A DNA stretch of 64,000 nucleotides, taken from assembly GCF_013184745.1 (NCBI RefSeq), contig NZ_JAATVU010000006.1, forward strand, positions 106,982 through 170,981, given 5' to 3'. Below, piece after piece: positions 57,736-64,000 of the stretch. Made by a program: the position numbers and the translations under genes. Numbering within the stretch: position 1 is the stretch's first letter; every line of letters starts with the position of its first letter. A model generated the notes under the pieces. It worked only from the letters and a program-made list of their open reading frames with translations. It did no database searches and was not told the origin of the DNA. Source of the DNA: Mangrovicoccus sp. HB161399 (GTDB lineage: Bacteria > Pseudomonadota > Alphaproteobacteria > Rhodobacterales > Rhodobacteraceae).

Positions 57736-58626
57736 ATGACCGACGCCACCCCCCGCCATTTCGCCCCGCGCGCCCTGATCTGGGCCGAGCTCACCCGCGC
57801 CGAACTGGCCGAAGCCGCCACCAACGGCGCGCTGGTGCTGATCCCGACCGGATCGATCGAGCAGCATTCCGACCACCTTCCGGTCGAGACCGATGCGATG
57901 CTGGCCGCCGCCGTCGCCGAGCTGGCCGCCGCACGGATGCAGGACACGCCTGTCGTGGTCGCGCCGGCGGTAAGTTTCGGCTTCACGCCGCATCACCTGA
58001 GCTGGCCCGGCACGATCAGCCTCAGGCTGGAAACCTACATGGCGATGCTGACCGACATCGCGCGCTCCATCATCGACGCGGGCTTCCCGCGCGCGATCTT
58101 CGTCAACGGCCATGGCGGCAATTCGGCGCCGCTGCGCGCGCTGGTCGGGCAGCTGACCACGGACGGCTATCCGGTGGGCATGGTGGACTACACCGCGCCC
58201 TCGGATCCCGCGTTCCGCGCCTTCATGAAGGGCGGGCTGCCGCGCCAGGGCCATGCCTGCGAGCACGAGACCGCGATGCTGATGGATCTGGCCGGCGCCG
58301 AGACCGCCGGGCTGATCGAGGGGAAGATCGCCGGCCTGCCTGCCCGCCTGATCCAGCCCTGGATCGCGCCGGGGCATCCGGACGACCCGATCACCGATTA
58401 CGGCGCGAGCTGGGCGGCGATCTTCCATGCCGATGATTGCGGCTACTGGGGCGATCCGGGCGTCTCGACACGGGAAACCGGTGCGGAGCTGACCGAAGTG
58501 ACGGTGGCCAAGCTTGCGGAATTCCTGGAACGTTTCGCCCGCACCCCGCTGCGGGTGGGCGTGGCGCGGGACCGCCATGCGCCGGGCATAGCGGCCCCCG
58601 TCGTCGCGCCGAAGGCCGCCAAATGA
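57736..58626 (+). CDS. Creatininase-family (creatinine amidohydrolase-like) metalloenzyme
   Basis: A 296-residue amidohydrolase. Metal-binding residues are recognisable: Glu42 and His44 in GSIEQHSDHLP, Asp53 in VETD, the His of NGHGGN and the Glu of CEHET. These enzymes open cyclic amides or act on related C-N bonds (creatinine, formamidopyrimidine). The ATG at 57736 is chosen because a purine-rich site lies upstream; a TTG at 57703 would add 11 residues. No creatinase follows, so creatinine itself is not strongly indicated. It ends the cluster, which is then closed by two hairpins. Confidence 0.88.
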   Translation: MTDATPRHFAPRALIWAELTRAELAEAATNGALVLIPTGSIEQHSDHLPVETDAMLAAAVAELAAARMQDTPVVVAPAVSFGFTPHHLSWPGTISLRLETYMAMLTDIARSIIDAGFPRAIFVNGHGGNSAPLRALVGQLTTDGYPVGMVDYTAPSDPAFRAFMKGGLPRQGHACEHETAMLMDLAGAETAGLIEGKIAGLPARLIQPWIAPGHPDDPITDYGASWAAIFHADDCGYWGDPGVSTRETGAELTEVTVAKLAEFLERFARTPLRVGVARDRHAPGIAAPVVAPKAAK

Positions 58627-58648
58627 GCCGCCGACGCGCGCAATGCAT

Positions 58649-58710
58649 GCCGCCGCCGGCCCCCTGAGAACCGGCGGCGGCAAGATCCGGGCGCCCGCGG
58701 GACGCCCGGA
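58649..58710. terminator. Two hairpins between convergent genes
   Basis: GCCGCCGCCGG (58649-58659) pairs with CCGGCGGCGGC (58671-58681), an 11-bp perfect stem, and TCCGGGCG (58686-58693) pairs with CGCCCGGA (58703-58710). No T run follows. Their placement between a plus- and a minus-strand gene suggests bidirectional termination. Confidence 0.6.
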
Positions 58711-58718
58711 CCGGAAGA

Positions 58719-59324
58719 TCAGTTCAGCAGCGCGCTGGCGAGGCCGACGACGGCAAGCACCTTCAGCGTGTTGCTGTCGACCCGCACGACCTGGTCGTTC
58801 ATCACCCGGTACTCCTGGCCCTTCGGCGGCGCCTGCAGATGGCCATGTGCCGGGGGCTGCACCGGCCGGCCGGCCCGCGCGCTGTCGCCGACATGGGGGG
58901 CGCCGTGCGGCTGGCCCTTGGGCGGGGTCTGCGCCATCTGGCGGCCCGGCTGGCCCTGCGCCTGCTGGCCCGGGCCATGGGCCGGACCTCCGTGCTGCGG
59001 ACCGCCCTGCTGCGGACCTCCGGGACCCCTGGGCTGGCCCTGGGCCCGCTGGTCCTGGCCTTTGCCCGGACCGCCATGCTGGGGCCCGCCCTGCTGCGGG
59101 CCGCCAGGGCCCCTGGACTGGCCCTGCGCCTGCTGGCCATGGCCCTGGGCCGGGCCGCCCTGTCCCGGCTTCTGGCCGGAGGGACCGCCCTGCTGCTGGA
59201 CGCAGGCCTGCTGGCCGGGCTTGCAGGACGGCTGGCCGCCGCCCTGGGACTGGGCGAAAGCCGCGGGAGAGAACGCCAGCGTCAGGACCGCGGCGGCGGC
59301 GGCGAAAGTTGCGGAACGGGCCAT
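58719..59324 (-). CDS. Secreted RcnB-like protein with Gly/Gln-rich tandem repeats
   Basis: A 201-residue exported protein. The signal peptide (FAAAAAVLTLAFSPAAFAQ) is followed by a low-complexity stretch of Gly, Gln, Pro and His (residues about 25-165) and a C-terminal domain ('PPKGQEYRVMNDQVVRVDSNTLKVLAVVGLASALLN') typical of RcnB/DUF1236-type periplasmic proteins. RcnB proper helps keep nickel and cobalt homeostasis, so metal-linked roles are possible; the His-rich repeats fit. The ATG at 59324 follows AAGGAG. The frame continues upstream into the neighbouring gene without a ribosome site. Confidence 0.8.
   Translation of the reverse strand: MARSATFAAAAAVLTLAFSPAAFAQSQGGGQPSCKPGQQACVQQQGGPSGQKPGQGGPAQGHGQQAQGQSRGPGGPQQGGPQHGGPGKGQDQRAQGQPRGPGGPQQGGPQHGGPAHGPGQQAQGQPGRQMAQTPPKGQPHGAPHVGDSARAGRPVQPPAHGHLQAPPKGQEYRVMNDQVVRVDSNTLKVLAVVGLASALLN
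58960..59150 (-). repeat. Tandem repeat of about 84 bp in the RcnB-like gene
   Basis: The minus-strand frame encodes two near-identical units of about 28 residues built on RGPGGPQQGGPQHGGP and QAQGQ, with a partial third. Repeat-number variation between strains would be expected. Confidence 0.75.
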
Positions 59325-59394
59325 GTCTTGGCTCCTTCGGTCATGGGGGATCGGGACGGGAGCGGCCCCGCCGGAGCGGCGGGACCGGGCAGGC

Positions 59395-60003
59395 CTACTG
59401 CGCCGCCGGGGGCTGGGCCGGGCGCTGGCCGTCGGGGCGCGGCCCGCCCTTGCCGGGCATGTCCGGGCGCTGGCCGTCATGCGGGGCGCCATGGGGCGGC
59501 ATCTCCGCCATCGCGAGCTTGGCAAGCTGGTCATCCGTCAGCGCGGATTTCAGCCCCTCGACCGCCTGTTTCAGCGTTTCCGCCGCCTGCGCCCTGGCGA
59601 TCGCGCGGTCGGCCATCATCTCGGCCATCAGCGGCCGCGGCGCCGGCGCCTGGGCGCCTTCGGGTGCACCCTCGGCATGCGGCGGGGCATCCGCCCCCGG
59701 CGCGGCGCCGGGCTTCGGCCCCGGTCCGCCCATCGGACCGGGATGCCCGGTCTCGAAGAAGTCCAGCAGCGCCACTGTATAGGCGCGCCAGGCCGGTTCC
59801 TGCCCTGGCGTGACGCCGATCAGCGTCTCCAGCGTCGACAGCCGCTCGGCCACGGCCATTTCCGGGTTGCCCTTCGGCGGGATGCGGTGGTCGTGCATCT
59901 GCGCCTGGCCGGCCGGAGCGCGCGGAGACTCCGCCAGTGCCGGGATCGCGGCGCTGCCCACCAGGGCGGCTGCCAGAAGACTGCTCATGACGGTTCGTTT
60001 CAT
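59395..60003 (-). CDS. Periplasmic LTXXQ/Spy-CpxP-like protein
   Basis: A 202-residue exported protein with signal peptide (SSLLAAALVGSAAIPALA) and a helical body holding 'RLSTLETLIGVTPGQEPAW' and 'SALTDDQLAKLAMA', the LTXXQ pattern of Spy/CpxP-type periplasmic chaperones. The C-terminus is rich in Pro, Gly and His and may bind metal. GGAAAGG precedes the ATG at 60003. It is divergent from an OmpR-type regulator and kinase, echoing the cpxP-cpxRA layout, which suggests that this envelope protein is induced by, or modulates, the adjacent two-component system (inferred). Confidence 0.82.
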   Translation of the reverse strand: MKRTVMSSLLAAALVGSAAIPALAESPRAPAGQAQMHDHRIPPKGNPEMAVAERLSTLETLIGVTPGQEPAWRAYTVALLDFFETGHPGPMGGPGPKPGAAPGADAPPHAEGAPEGAQAPAPRPLMAEMMADRAIARAQAAETLKQAVEGLKSALTDDQLAKLAMAEMPPHGAPHDGQRPDMPGKGGPRPDGQRPAQPPAAQ

Positions 60004-60216
60004 CGCACCTTTCCTTTCCTCGGTGTGGTGACAGGAGCAGAGATAGGCTGCCTCCTTGTCCGGGCTTGGTCCGGCGCGTGACGAAAGGTTTCCGGCCGGC
60101 GGAGATTTGCAAACGAACGTTTCCAGCGCCGCCCCGGCAAGCTTGCGCAACAAATCCGTTTCCCGCCGAGAGCTTGCAGCCGCTATGGTCCGGCGCAGGA
60201 CATTGGACACAGAGAC

Positions 60217-60948
60217 ATGAACAGCGCGCCCGACATTCTCATCGTCGACGACGACCCCGAAATCCGCAGCCTGCTGGGGCGCTACCTGGCCGGGCAGGGA
60301 TTCCGCGTGCAGACCGCCGCCAACCGGCGCGACTGCCAGGCGCGGATCGCCCAGTCGCTGCCCGACCTGGTGGTGCTGGACGTGATGCTGCCCGACGGCT
60401 CGGGACTGGAGATCTGCCGCGAGCTGCGCGCCCGCCTGCCGGACCTGCCGGTCATCATGCTGACCGCGCTGAAGGAGGATGTCGACCGGATCATCGGGCT
60501 GGAGCTCGGCGCCGACGACTACCTCGGCAAGCCGTTCAACCCGCGCGAGCTGGTGGCCCGGATCAAGGCGGTGCTGCGCCGCGCCGCGCAGGAGCCGCCC
60601 GCGCCCGAGACCGCGGGGATGCGGCGGTACCGCATCGCCGGGATGGACATCGACATCGAGCGCCGCAGCGTCACCGCCGGGGACGGCCGCGACATCGAGC
60701 TGACCGGCGCCGAGTTCGACCTCCTGCGGGTCTTCCTCGAACGTCCCGGACGGCTGCTGTCCCGCGACCAGCTGCTCGACCTGACCCAGGGACGCGAACG
60801 CGACCCGATGGACCGCTCGATCGACGTGCTGATGAGCCGGCTGCGGCGCAAGCTGGGCGAGGGCCGCGAGGAGGCTCTGTTCAAGACGGTCCGCAACGGC
60901 GGCTACCAGCTGGTGGTACCGGTCGAGGCGCAGGCGGCGACGCGATGA
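60217..60948 (+). CDS. OmpR-family response regulator
   Basis: A 243-residue regulator: receiver (ILIVDDDPEIRSLL, Asp55 in VVLDVMLPDGSG, Thr in MLTAL, Lys in LGKPFN) and C-terminal winged helix (ELTGAEFDLLRVFLERPGRLLSRDQLLDL, DRSIDVLMSRLRRKLGE). It begins 214 bp from the divergent LTXXQ gene. Its stop overlaps the kinase start (ATGA). Confidence 0.94.
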   Translation: MNSAPDILIVDDDPEIRSLLGRYLAGQGFRVQTAANRRDCQARIAQSLPDLVVLDVMLPDGSGLEICRELRARLPDLPVIMLTALKEDVDRIIGLELGADDYLGKPFNPRELVARIKAVLRRAAQEPPAPETAGMRRYRIAGMDIDIERRSVTAGDGRDIELTGAEFDLLRVFLERPGRLLSRDQLLDLTQGRERDPMDRSIDVLMSRLRRKLGEGREEALFKTVRNGGYQLVVPVEAQAATR

Positions 60949-62213
60949 AGATGACCTCGCTCAGCGCCCGGATCGCCGCGCTGATGATCGTGGCGATCGT
61001 GACCGTGGCGGGACTGGCAACGCTGGCGGCCAGCCGCGCGCTGGTGCCGCCGCCGCCGCAGGCGACGATCGAGCCGATTGCCCGCCAGATCCAGATCCTC
61101 GCGCGCCTGGCCGAGACCGATCCGGCGGCGCTGCGCCGCGCGGGCGGCCGGCTGCAGGCAGCCCCGGCCGCGGGCGTGCCCGATCCGCATTCCACCCGCT
61201 TCCTCAACCGCGCGCTGGAGAAGACCGGCCCGCACCGCGAGGTCCAGGTCAGCCATGGCAGCGACCTGCCGGCCAAGACCGCCTCGGTGCGGCTTGCCGG
61301 CGGCAGCTGGCTGGTCTCCGGCATCCCGGACATGTCCCCGCCCGAGAGCGGCTGGCAGATCTTCGCCATCTGGATCGCGGTGATCCTCGGCGGCTCGGCG
61401 GTGGTCGCGCTCTATGCCGCCCAGCGGCTGGTGCGGCCGCTGCGCCTGCTGGAAACCGCGGCCGGCCGGATCGGCGCGGATGCGACGCTCTCGCCGGTGC
61501 CCGAAACCGGCCCCGCCGAGGTGCGCGCCACCGCCCGCGCGCTCAACCGGCTGTCCGAACGGCTCTCGGCCGCGATGGAAAGCCGGATGCGGCTGGTGGC
61601 GGCGGCGGGACACGACCTGCGCACGCCGATGACGCGGATGCGGCTGAGGGCGGAATTCATCGAGGACGATGCCGAGCGCGCAAAGTGGCTGGCCGATCTC
61701 GAGGAACTCGACCTGATCGCCGACAGCGCCATCCGGCTGGTGCGCGAGGAAGTCAGCCGCGACGGCACCGAACCGCTGCGGCTCGACCGGCTTCTGGCCG
61801 AGATGGCCGCCGAACTGGCCGAGCTGGGCCATCCGGTGCAACTGGGCACGACCGTTCCGGCGACGGTGACGGCCGGTCCGCTGGCGCTGAAGCGCGCGCT
61901 GCGCAACCTGGTGCTGAACGCGGCGACCCATGGCGGCGGTGCCGAAGTTGCACTGGCCTGCGCGGACGGCCACGCCGTGGTAACGATCCGCGACGCCGGG
62001 CCGGGCCTGCCGCCTGACATGCTGGGCAGGGTATTCGAGCCGTTCTTCCGCGTCGATCCCGCGCGGCGCAAGACGCTGCCCGGCGCGGGGCTCGGCCTGG
62101 CAATCGCCCGCGAGATCCTGGAACGCTTCGGCGGCACCATCGAGATCGCCAATCTCGAGCCCAGGGGGCTCTGCCAGACGGTGACGCTGCGAACCGACCC
62201 GGCGCAGCGCTAG
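60945..62213 (+). CDS. Sensor histidine kinase, partner of the OmpR-family regulator
   Basis: A 422-residue membrane kinase. Membrane helices lie near residues 9-30 and 146-165, enclosing a small periplasmic domain of about 115 residues; a HAMP domain follows (RLVRPLRLLETAAGRIGAD). His223 (AGHDLRTPMTRMRLR) is the phosphorylation site. The ATPase domain has an N box (RNLVLNAATHG), DAGPGLPP and GAGLGLAIAREI. The periplasmic sensor is of a size that could read envelope or metal stress. It ends the operon, followed at about 180 bp by dead IS sequence. Confidence 0.94.
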   Translation: MKMTSLSARIAALMIVAIVTVAGLATLAASRALVPPPPQATIEPIARQIQILARLAETDPAALRRAGGRLQAAPAAGVPDPHSTRFLNRALEKTGPHREVQVSHGSDLPAKTASVRLAGGSWLVSGIPDMSPPESGWQIFAIWIAVILGGSAVVALYAAQRLVRPLRLLETAAGRIGADATLSPVPETGPAEVRATARALNRLSERLSAAMESRMRLVAAAGHDLRTPMTRMRLRAEFIEDDAERAKWLADLEELDLIADSAIRLVREEVSRDGTEPLRLDRLLAEMAAELAELGHPVQLGTTVPATVTAGPLALKRALRNLVLNAATHGGGAEVALACADGHAVVTIRDAGPGLPPDMLGRVFEPFFRVDPARRKTLPGAGLGLAIAREILERFGGTIEIANLEPRGLCQTVTLRTDPAQR

Positions 62214-62394
62214 CGCCGGAGGTCCCTCATTCCGGGACGGGCCGGAAGCGGAGCCGACACCGTCGGGCATGCTCGCCGCTTTCTGGGACGCCCCGGAAAA
62301 TGAAAATCACGCCCGTCTTCTGGTCTGCGCCCTGAAAATCGGTCCTGCCTGAAGTAGGCTTTCGAGCCAGATGGAGGATTGGAACATGGGACAG

Positions 62395-63110
62395 TGAACC
62401 GCCCGGGGTCTGCCGGAGGCCGGTTTGCGATAGTTGCGCGGCCATGTCTTCGGGTTCCAGAGCTGCGTGGAAATTTGTCCCGGCTTCCGCAGGCGGGATG
62501 CTCCCGATCGGCTCGAACAGGCGGCGGTTGCTGAACCAATCCACCCATTCAAGCGTCGCGCATTCTACAGCCTCGAAGTTGCGCCACGGGCCACTGTGGT
62601 GGATGACCTCGGCCTTGTGGAGACCGTTGATCGTCTCCGCCAAAGCGTTCTGCCCCTTTGCTTGAATTCATGGCTGTCCCCCACGCTGCCAACCGAGGGC
62701 CCGATGCCCGCTTCCGCCAGCCGCTCCGTGCGCTTGATGGACAGGTGCTGGGAGCCGCGGCCGCTGTGATGGGCCGGCGCCCTCCCCTTTGCCGGACGGC
62801 GATCGCGGACCGCCTGCTCCGGGGCATAGGGGACGGCTGCCCGCCGCGGCGCCATCGGTCCGGGCCCGATGGCGGGCGGCCGCGCAGGCGCCCCCCTTCC
62901 GGGTCGCCGCGCAGGCGAAGCCGCCCACCTGTCACCCGGCAGGCGATTGCACGCAGTCGTCGAGAGGGCAGAGCATGTTCGGAGCAGGCGCCCGGAACTG
63001 CCGGTTCACCTTGTCCGAAGGGCATGCAGCCTTCTTGTCCGGCACCGTCGTTCCGTGCGGCTTGCCGCGGAGCGAGCCGCTATCCGCCATTGATCCGAGG
63101 AATTGCCAGC
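62395..63110 (-). pseudogene. IS3-family OrfB transposase remnant (minus strand)
   Basis: Pieces in order on the minus strand, in more than one frame, match the DDE transposase: SLRGKPHGTTVPDKKAACP and DKVNRQFRAPAPNML (about 63090-62995), then a badly decayed 160 bp with a stop, then PEQAVRDRRPAKG and HHSGRGSQHLSIKRTERLA (62825-62670), a frameshift near 62645-62667, and ALAETINGLHKAEVIHHSGP to SNRRLFEPIGSIPPAEAG (62649-62480). A TGAACCGCCC sequence at 62395 is probably the IS right end. The sequence pattern is known from IS3 members; identity to a named element was not tested. Confidence 0.75.
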
Positions 63111-63409
63111 GGAAGCGCCACCGGTCCGAGCCCGATGGGCGACGGCGAGGGAGCGTCTTCGCAAGGCCGTCTCGGACCTGACGCCCGAGACGCTGATCCT
63201 GAAGGAGTGAGCGCGGTCGCACCACGGGTCCAAGCGGCCGCGCGACCGCACCGGGAGCGAAGGGCGTCCCGGAACCGGTCCGGCGGACCGGCTCAGCGCC
63301 GAGCGGGGGGAGCCCCCGAGTCCCGCTCGCTGCCGCGGCTGCATCGGCTCCGTCCGGCAGACGTTCAGAGGCGGGCCATGGAGGCGCCACCGGTCCGGGC
63401 CCGATGGAG
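62850..63409 (+). repeat. Three copies of a 25-bp palindromic element
   Basis: Copies start at 62850, 63116 and 63385, all in the same orientation and about 266-269 bp apart. The first has perfect 9-bp arms, CGCCATCGG and CCGATGGCG, around TCCGGGC; the other two differ in the left arm (CCACCGG) and edges. A more diverged copy with arms GCCATTG/CAATGGC lies near 63864-63887. I found no copies elsewhere in the window. Confidence 0.65.
63151..63210 (+). pseudogene. IS3-family OrfA C-terminal tail (plus strand)
   Basis: The frame reads ERLRKAVSDLTPETLILKE and then a stop. IS3 OrfA proteins end in a closely similar segment ('LRKAVSDLTL.KLILKEAA'). The first part of the gene is absent; a palindrome copy at 63116-63141 sits where it should continue. 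Confidence 0.65.
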
Positions 63410-63412
63410 GGC

Positions 63413-63635
63413 GGACGCCGTGCCTGCCGCAGTCTCGGCCAGCAACGGTCCACGCAGCTCAAAGTGCCGCGCGGGCGGGCCGGCGAGGATGCCTTGACCG
63501 CGGACATCATCGCTCCGACCAGCCAAGCCGCTGCGGATGTCGCCGCATTGCAGCCATGCTCCGCGGGGCCGGGCGGGCAGCGAACGCGAAGCGCGTGGAA
63601 CGGCGGGCCTGAATTGCGCCGCTGCGGGCGGGCCA
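63413..63635 (+). pseudogene. IS3-family OrfB N-terminal remnant (plus strand)
   Basis: RRACRSLGQQRSTQLKVPRG followed by RAGEDALTADIIAP matches the start of IS3/IS407-group OrfB. After decay the same gene can be picked up again in another frame at about 63580-63605 as ANAKRVERRA then a stop. It belongs after the OrfA tail at 63151-63210 but lies about 100 bp further away than in intact elements, the gap holding a palindrome copy. Confidence 0.65.
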
Positions 63636-63679
63636 GGCGGCCGGGTTGAATTCGCCCTCCGCGGGCTTCCAGAGGAAGA

Positions 63680-64000
63680 ATGCCCATGCCCGGACGCCAC
63701 CGAGGCCGCAGCACCGGATTCAAGCGCCAGGTCGCCGCCGGGTTTCGGGGCGGCGGAACGCTCCGCGCGCTCGGCCGCCGCCGCGGCCTGCCGCGCAGCC
63801 TGATCCGGGTCCGGATGGAAAGGCGGGGAACCGGCGCGCTCGACGGGGAGCGCGGCCCTGTCCGCCATTGGCCCGGGAACAATGGCCGGGCGCGGCAGCC
63901 GGGCCGGTGGCCGGATGCGGAGCCCGGATCGTTGCGCCGGAGCGGCTTGCCGGGCGCCAGGCTCCCGGGACCGGGTTTCCGGAAAAGGGCTCAACGCTCC
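63680..64000 (+). pseudogene. IS3-family OrfA remnant, running off the right edge
   Basis: From ATG 63680 the frame reads MPMPGRHRGRSTGFKRQVAA then TLRALGRRRGLPRSLIRV, matching the helix-turn-helix start of IS3-group OrfA (EFKRQV...ETLHALAKRHDISR.LIR). The later OrfA leucine-zipper segment is still readable but in another frame: GARIVAPERLAGRQAPGTGF near 63920-63985. A diverged palindrome copy (63863-63888) lies between the two parts. Confidence 0.65.

Larger units (their letters stand above)
62395..64000. mobile_element. Cluster of decayed IS3-family insertion sequences
   Basis: From a TGAACCGCCC end at 62395 to the window edge I find IS3-family transposase pieces on both strands, none intact: an orfB remnant on the minus strand, then on the plus strand an orfA tail, an orfB start and another orfA. 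Each is broken by frameshifts or stops. A short palindrome recurs between and within the pieces. The region extends past the right edge. Confidence 0.75.

Noticed and set aside
57736..58626. Dedicated creatinine degradation
   Set aside because: Only a creatininase-family enzyme is present; no creatinase is seen, and the family includes many other functions.
63085..63111. Possible fifth copy of the palindrome, abutting the copy at 63116
   Set aside because: Its minus-strand reading (QFLGSMADSG) is part of the transposase match, so the resemblance may be chance.
62846..63409. CRISPR-like spacing of the three palindromes
   Set aside because: The 240-bp intervals are IS sequence, far longer than spacers, the repeats are not identical, and no cas genes are present.

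Overview
The window is high-GC DNA, coding densely on both strands. The gene families present are a TRAP transporter, a UgpBAEC-type glycerol-3-phosphate importer, two ABC systems, an RTX/serralysin protein, FeoAB, an AcrAB-type RND pump and decayed IS3 elements. Together with many GTG/TTG starts they suggest an alphaproteobacterium, most likely of the Rhodobacterales/Paracoccaceae type. That placement is an inference from gene content. No rRNA, tRNA, CRISPR array or intact prophage was seen.

Layout. (1) 1-4.6 kb: a translationally coupled signalling operon: hybrid histidine kinase, single-domain receiver, and a DHp-like/receiver/class III cyclase fusion. (2) 5.0-9.6 kb: a 1519-residue secreted M10 metallopeptidase with RTX repeats and a nested fourfold repeat of a module I do not recognise. 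(3) 9.65-14.8 kb: a TetR repressor divergent from an RND efflux adaptor and permease, with two palindromes between them and a strong terminator after the pump. (4) 15-25.3 kb: a sulfotransferase-like protein, a YdiJ-type FAD/Fe-S dehydrogenase with a divergent LysR gene, a YbfB-type MFS permease, a RidA protein and a gamma-glutamyltransferase, separated by unusually long GC-rich stretches without recognisable genes. (5) 25.7-28.6 kb: a TRAP transporter (P-Q-M). (6) 28.6-40.2 kb: a glycerol/glycerol-3-phosphate region: on the minus strand a DeoR/GlpR-type regulator, a GlpA-like dehydrogenase with a [2Fe-2S] domain, a second FAD oxidoreductase and an FGGY kinase; an SLC13 permease with RCK domains; then ugpB-ugpA-ugpE-ugpC on the plus strand. 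(7) 40.5-45.1 kb: an acetaldehyde-type dehydrogenase, two small membrane proteins, and feoA-feoB behind a likely regulated promoter. (8) 45.5-58.6 kb: a plus-strand catabolic cluster: GntR regulator, Bug/TctC-like protein, amino-acid-type ABC transporter, a GMC oxidoreductase carrying its own small-subunit domain, two DAO-type oxidases, a TMADH-like iron-sulfur flavoprotein, a cupin and a creatininase-family amidohydrolase. (9) 58.7-62.2 kb: two small secreted envelope proteins (RcnB-like and LTXXQ/Spy-like) divergent from an OmpR-type regulator and histidine kinase. (10) 62.4-64.0 kb: a graveyard of at least three IS3-family fragments in both orientations, interleaved with copies of a short palindrome.

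The glycerol region reads as one programme: import of glycerol 3-phosphate by Ugp, phosphorylation of glycerol by the kinase, and oxidation by the flavoproteins under a GlpR-like repressor. The 45.5-58.6 kb cluster reads as an uptake-and-demethylation/oxidation route for an unidentified N-containing (probably N-methylated or cyclic) compound, and is the best candidate here for an undescribed pathway. The other two points most worth following are the repeat architecture of the serralysin-like protein and the dead IS cluster, where replacements relative to the family pattern look strongly tilted towards A:T to G:C transitions.
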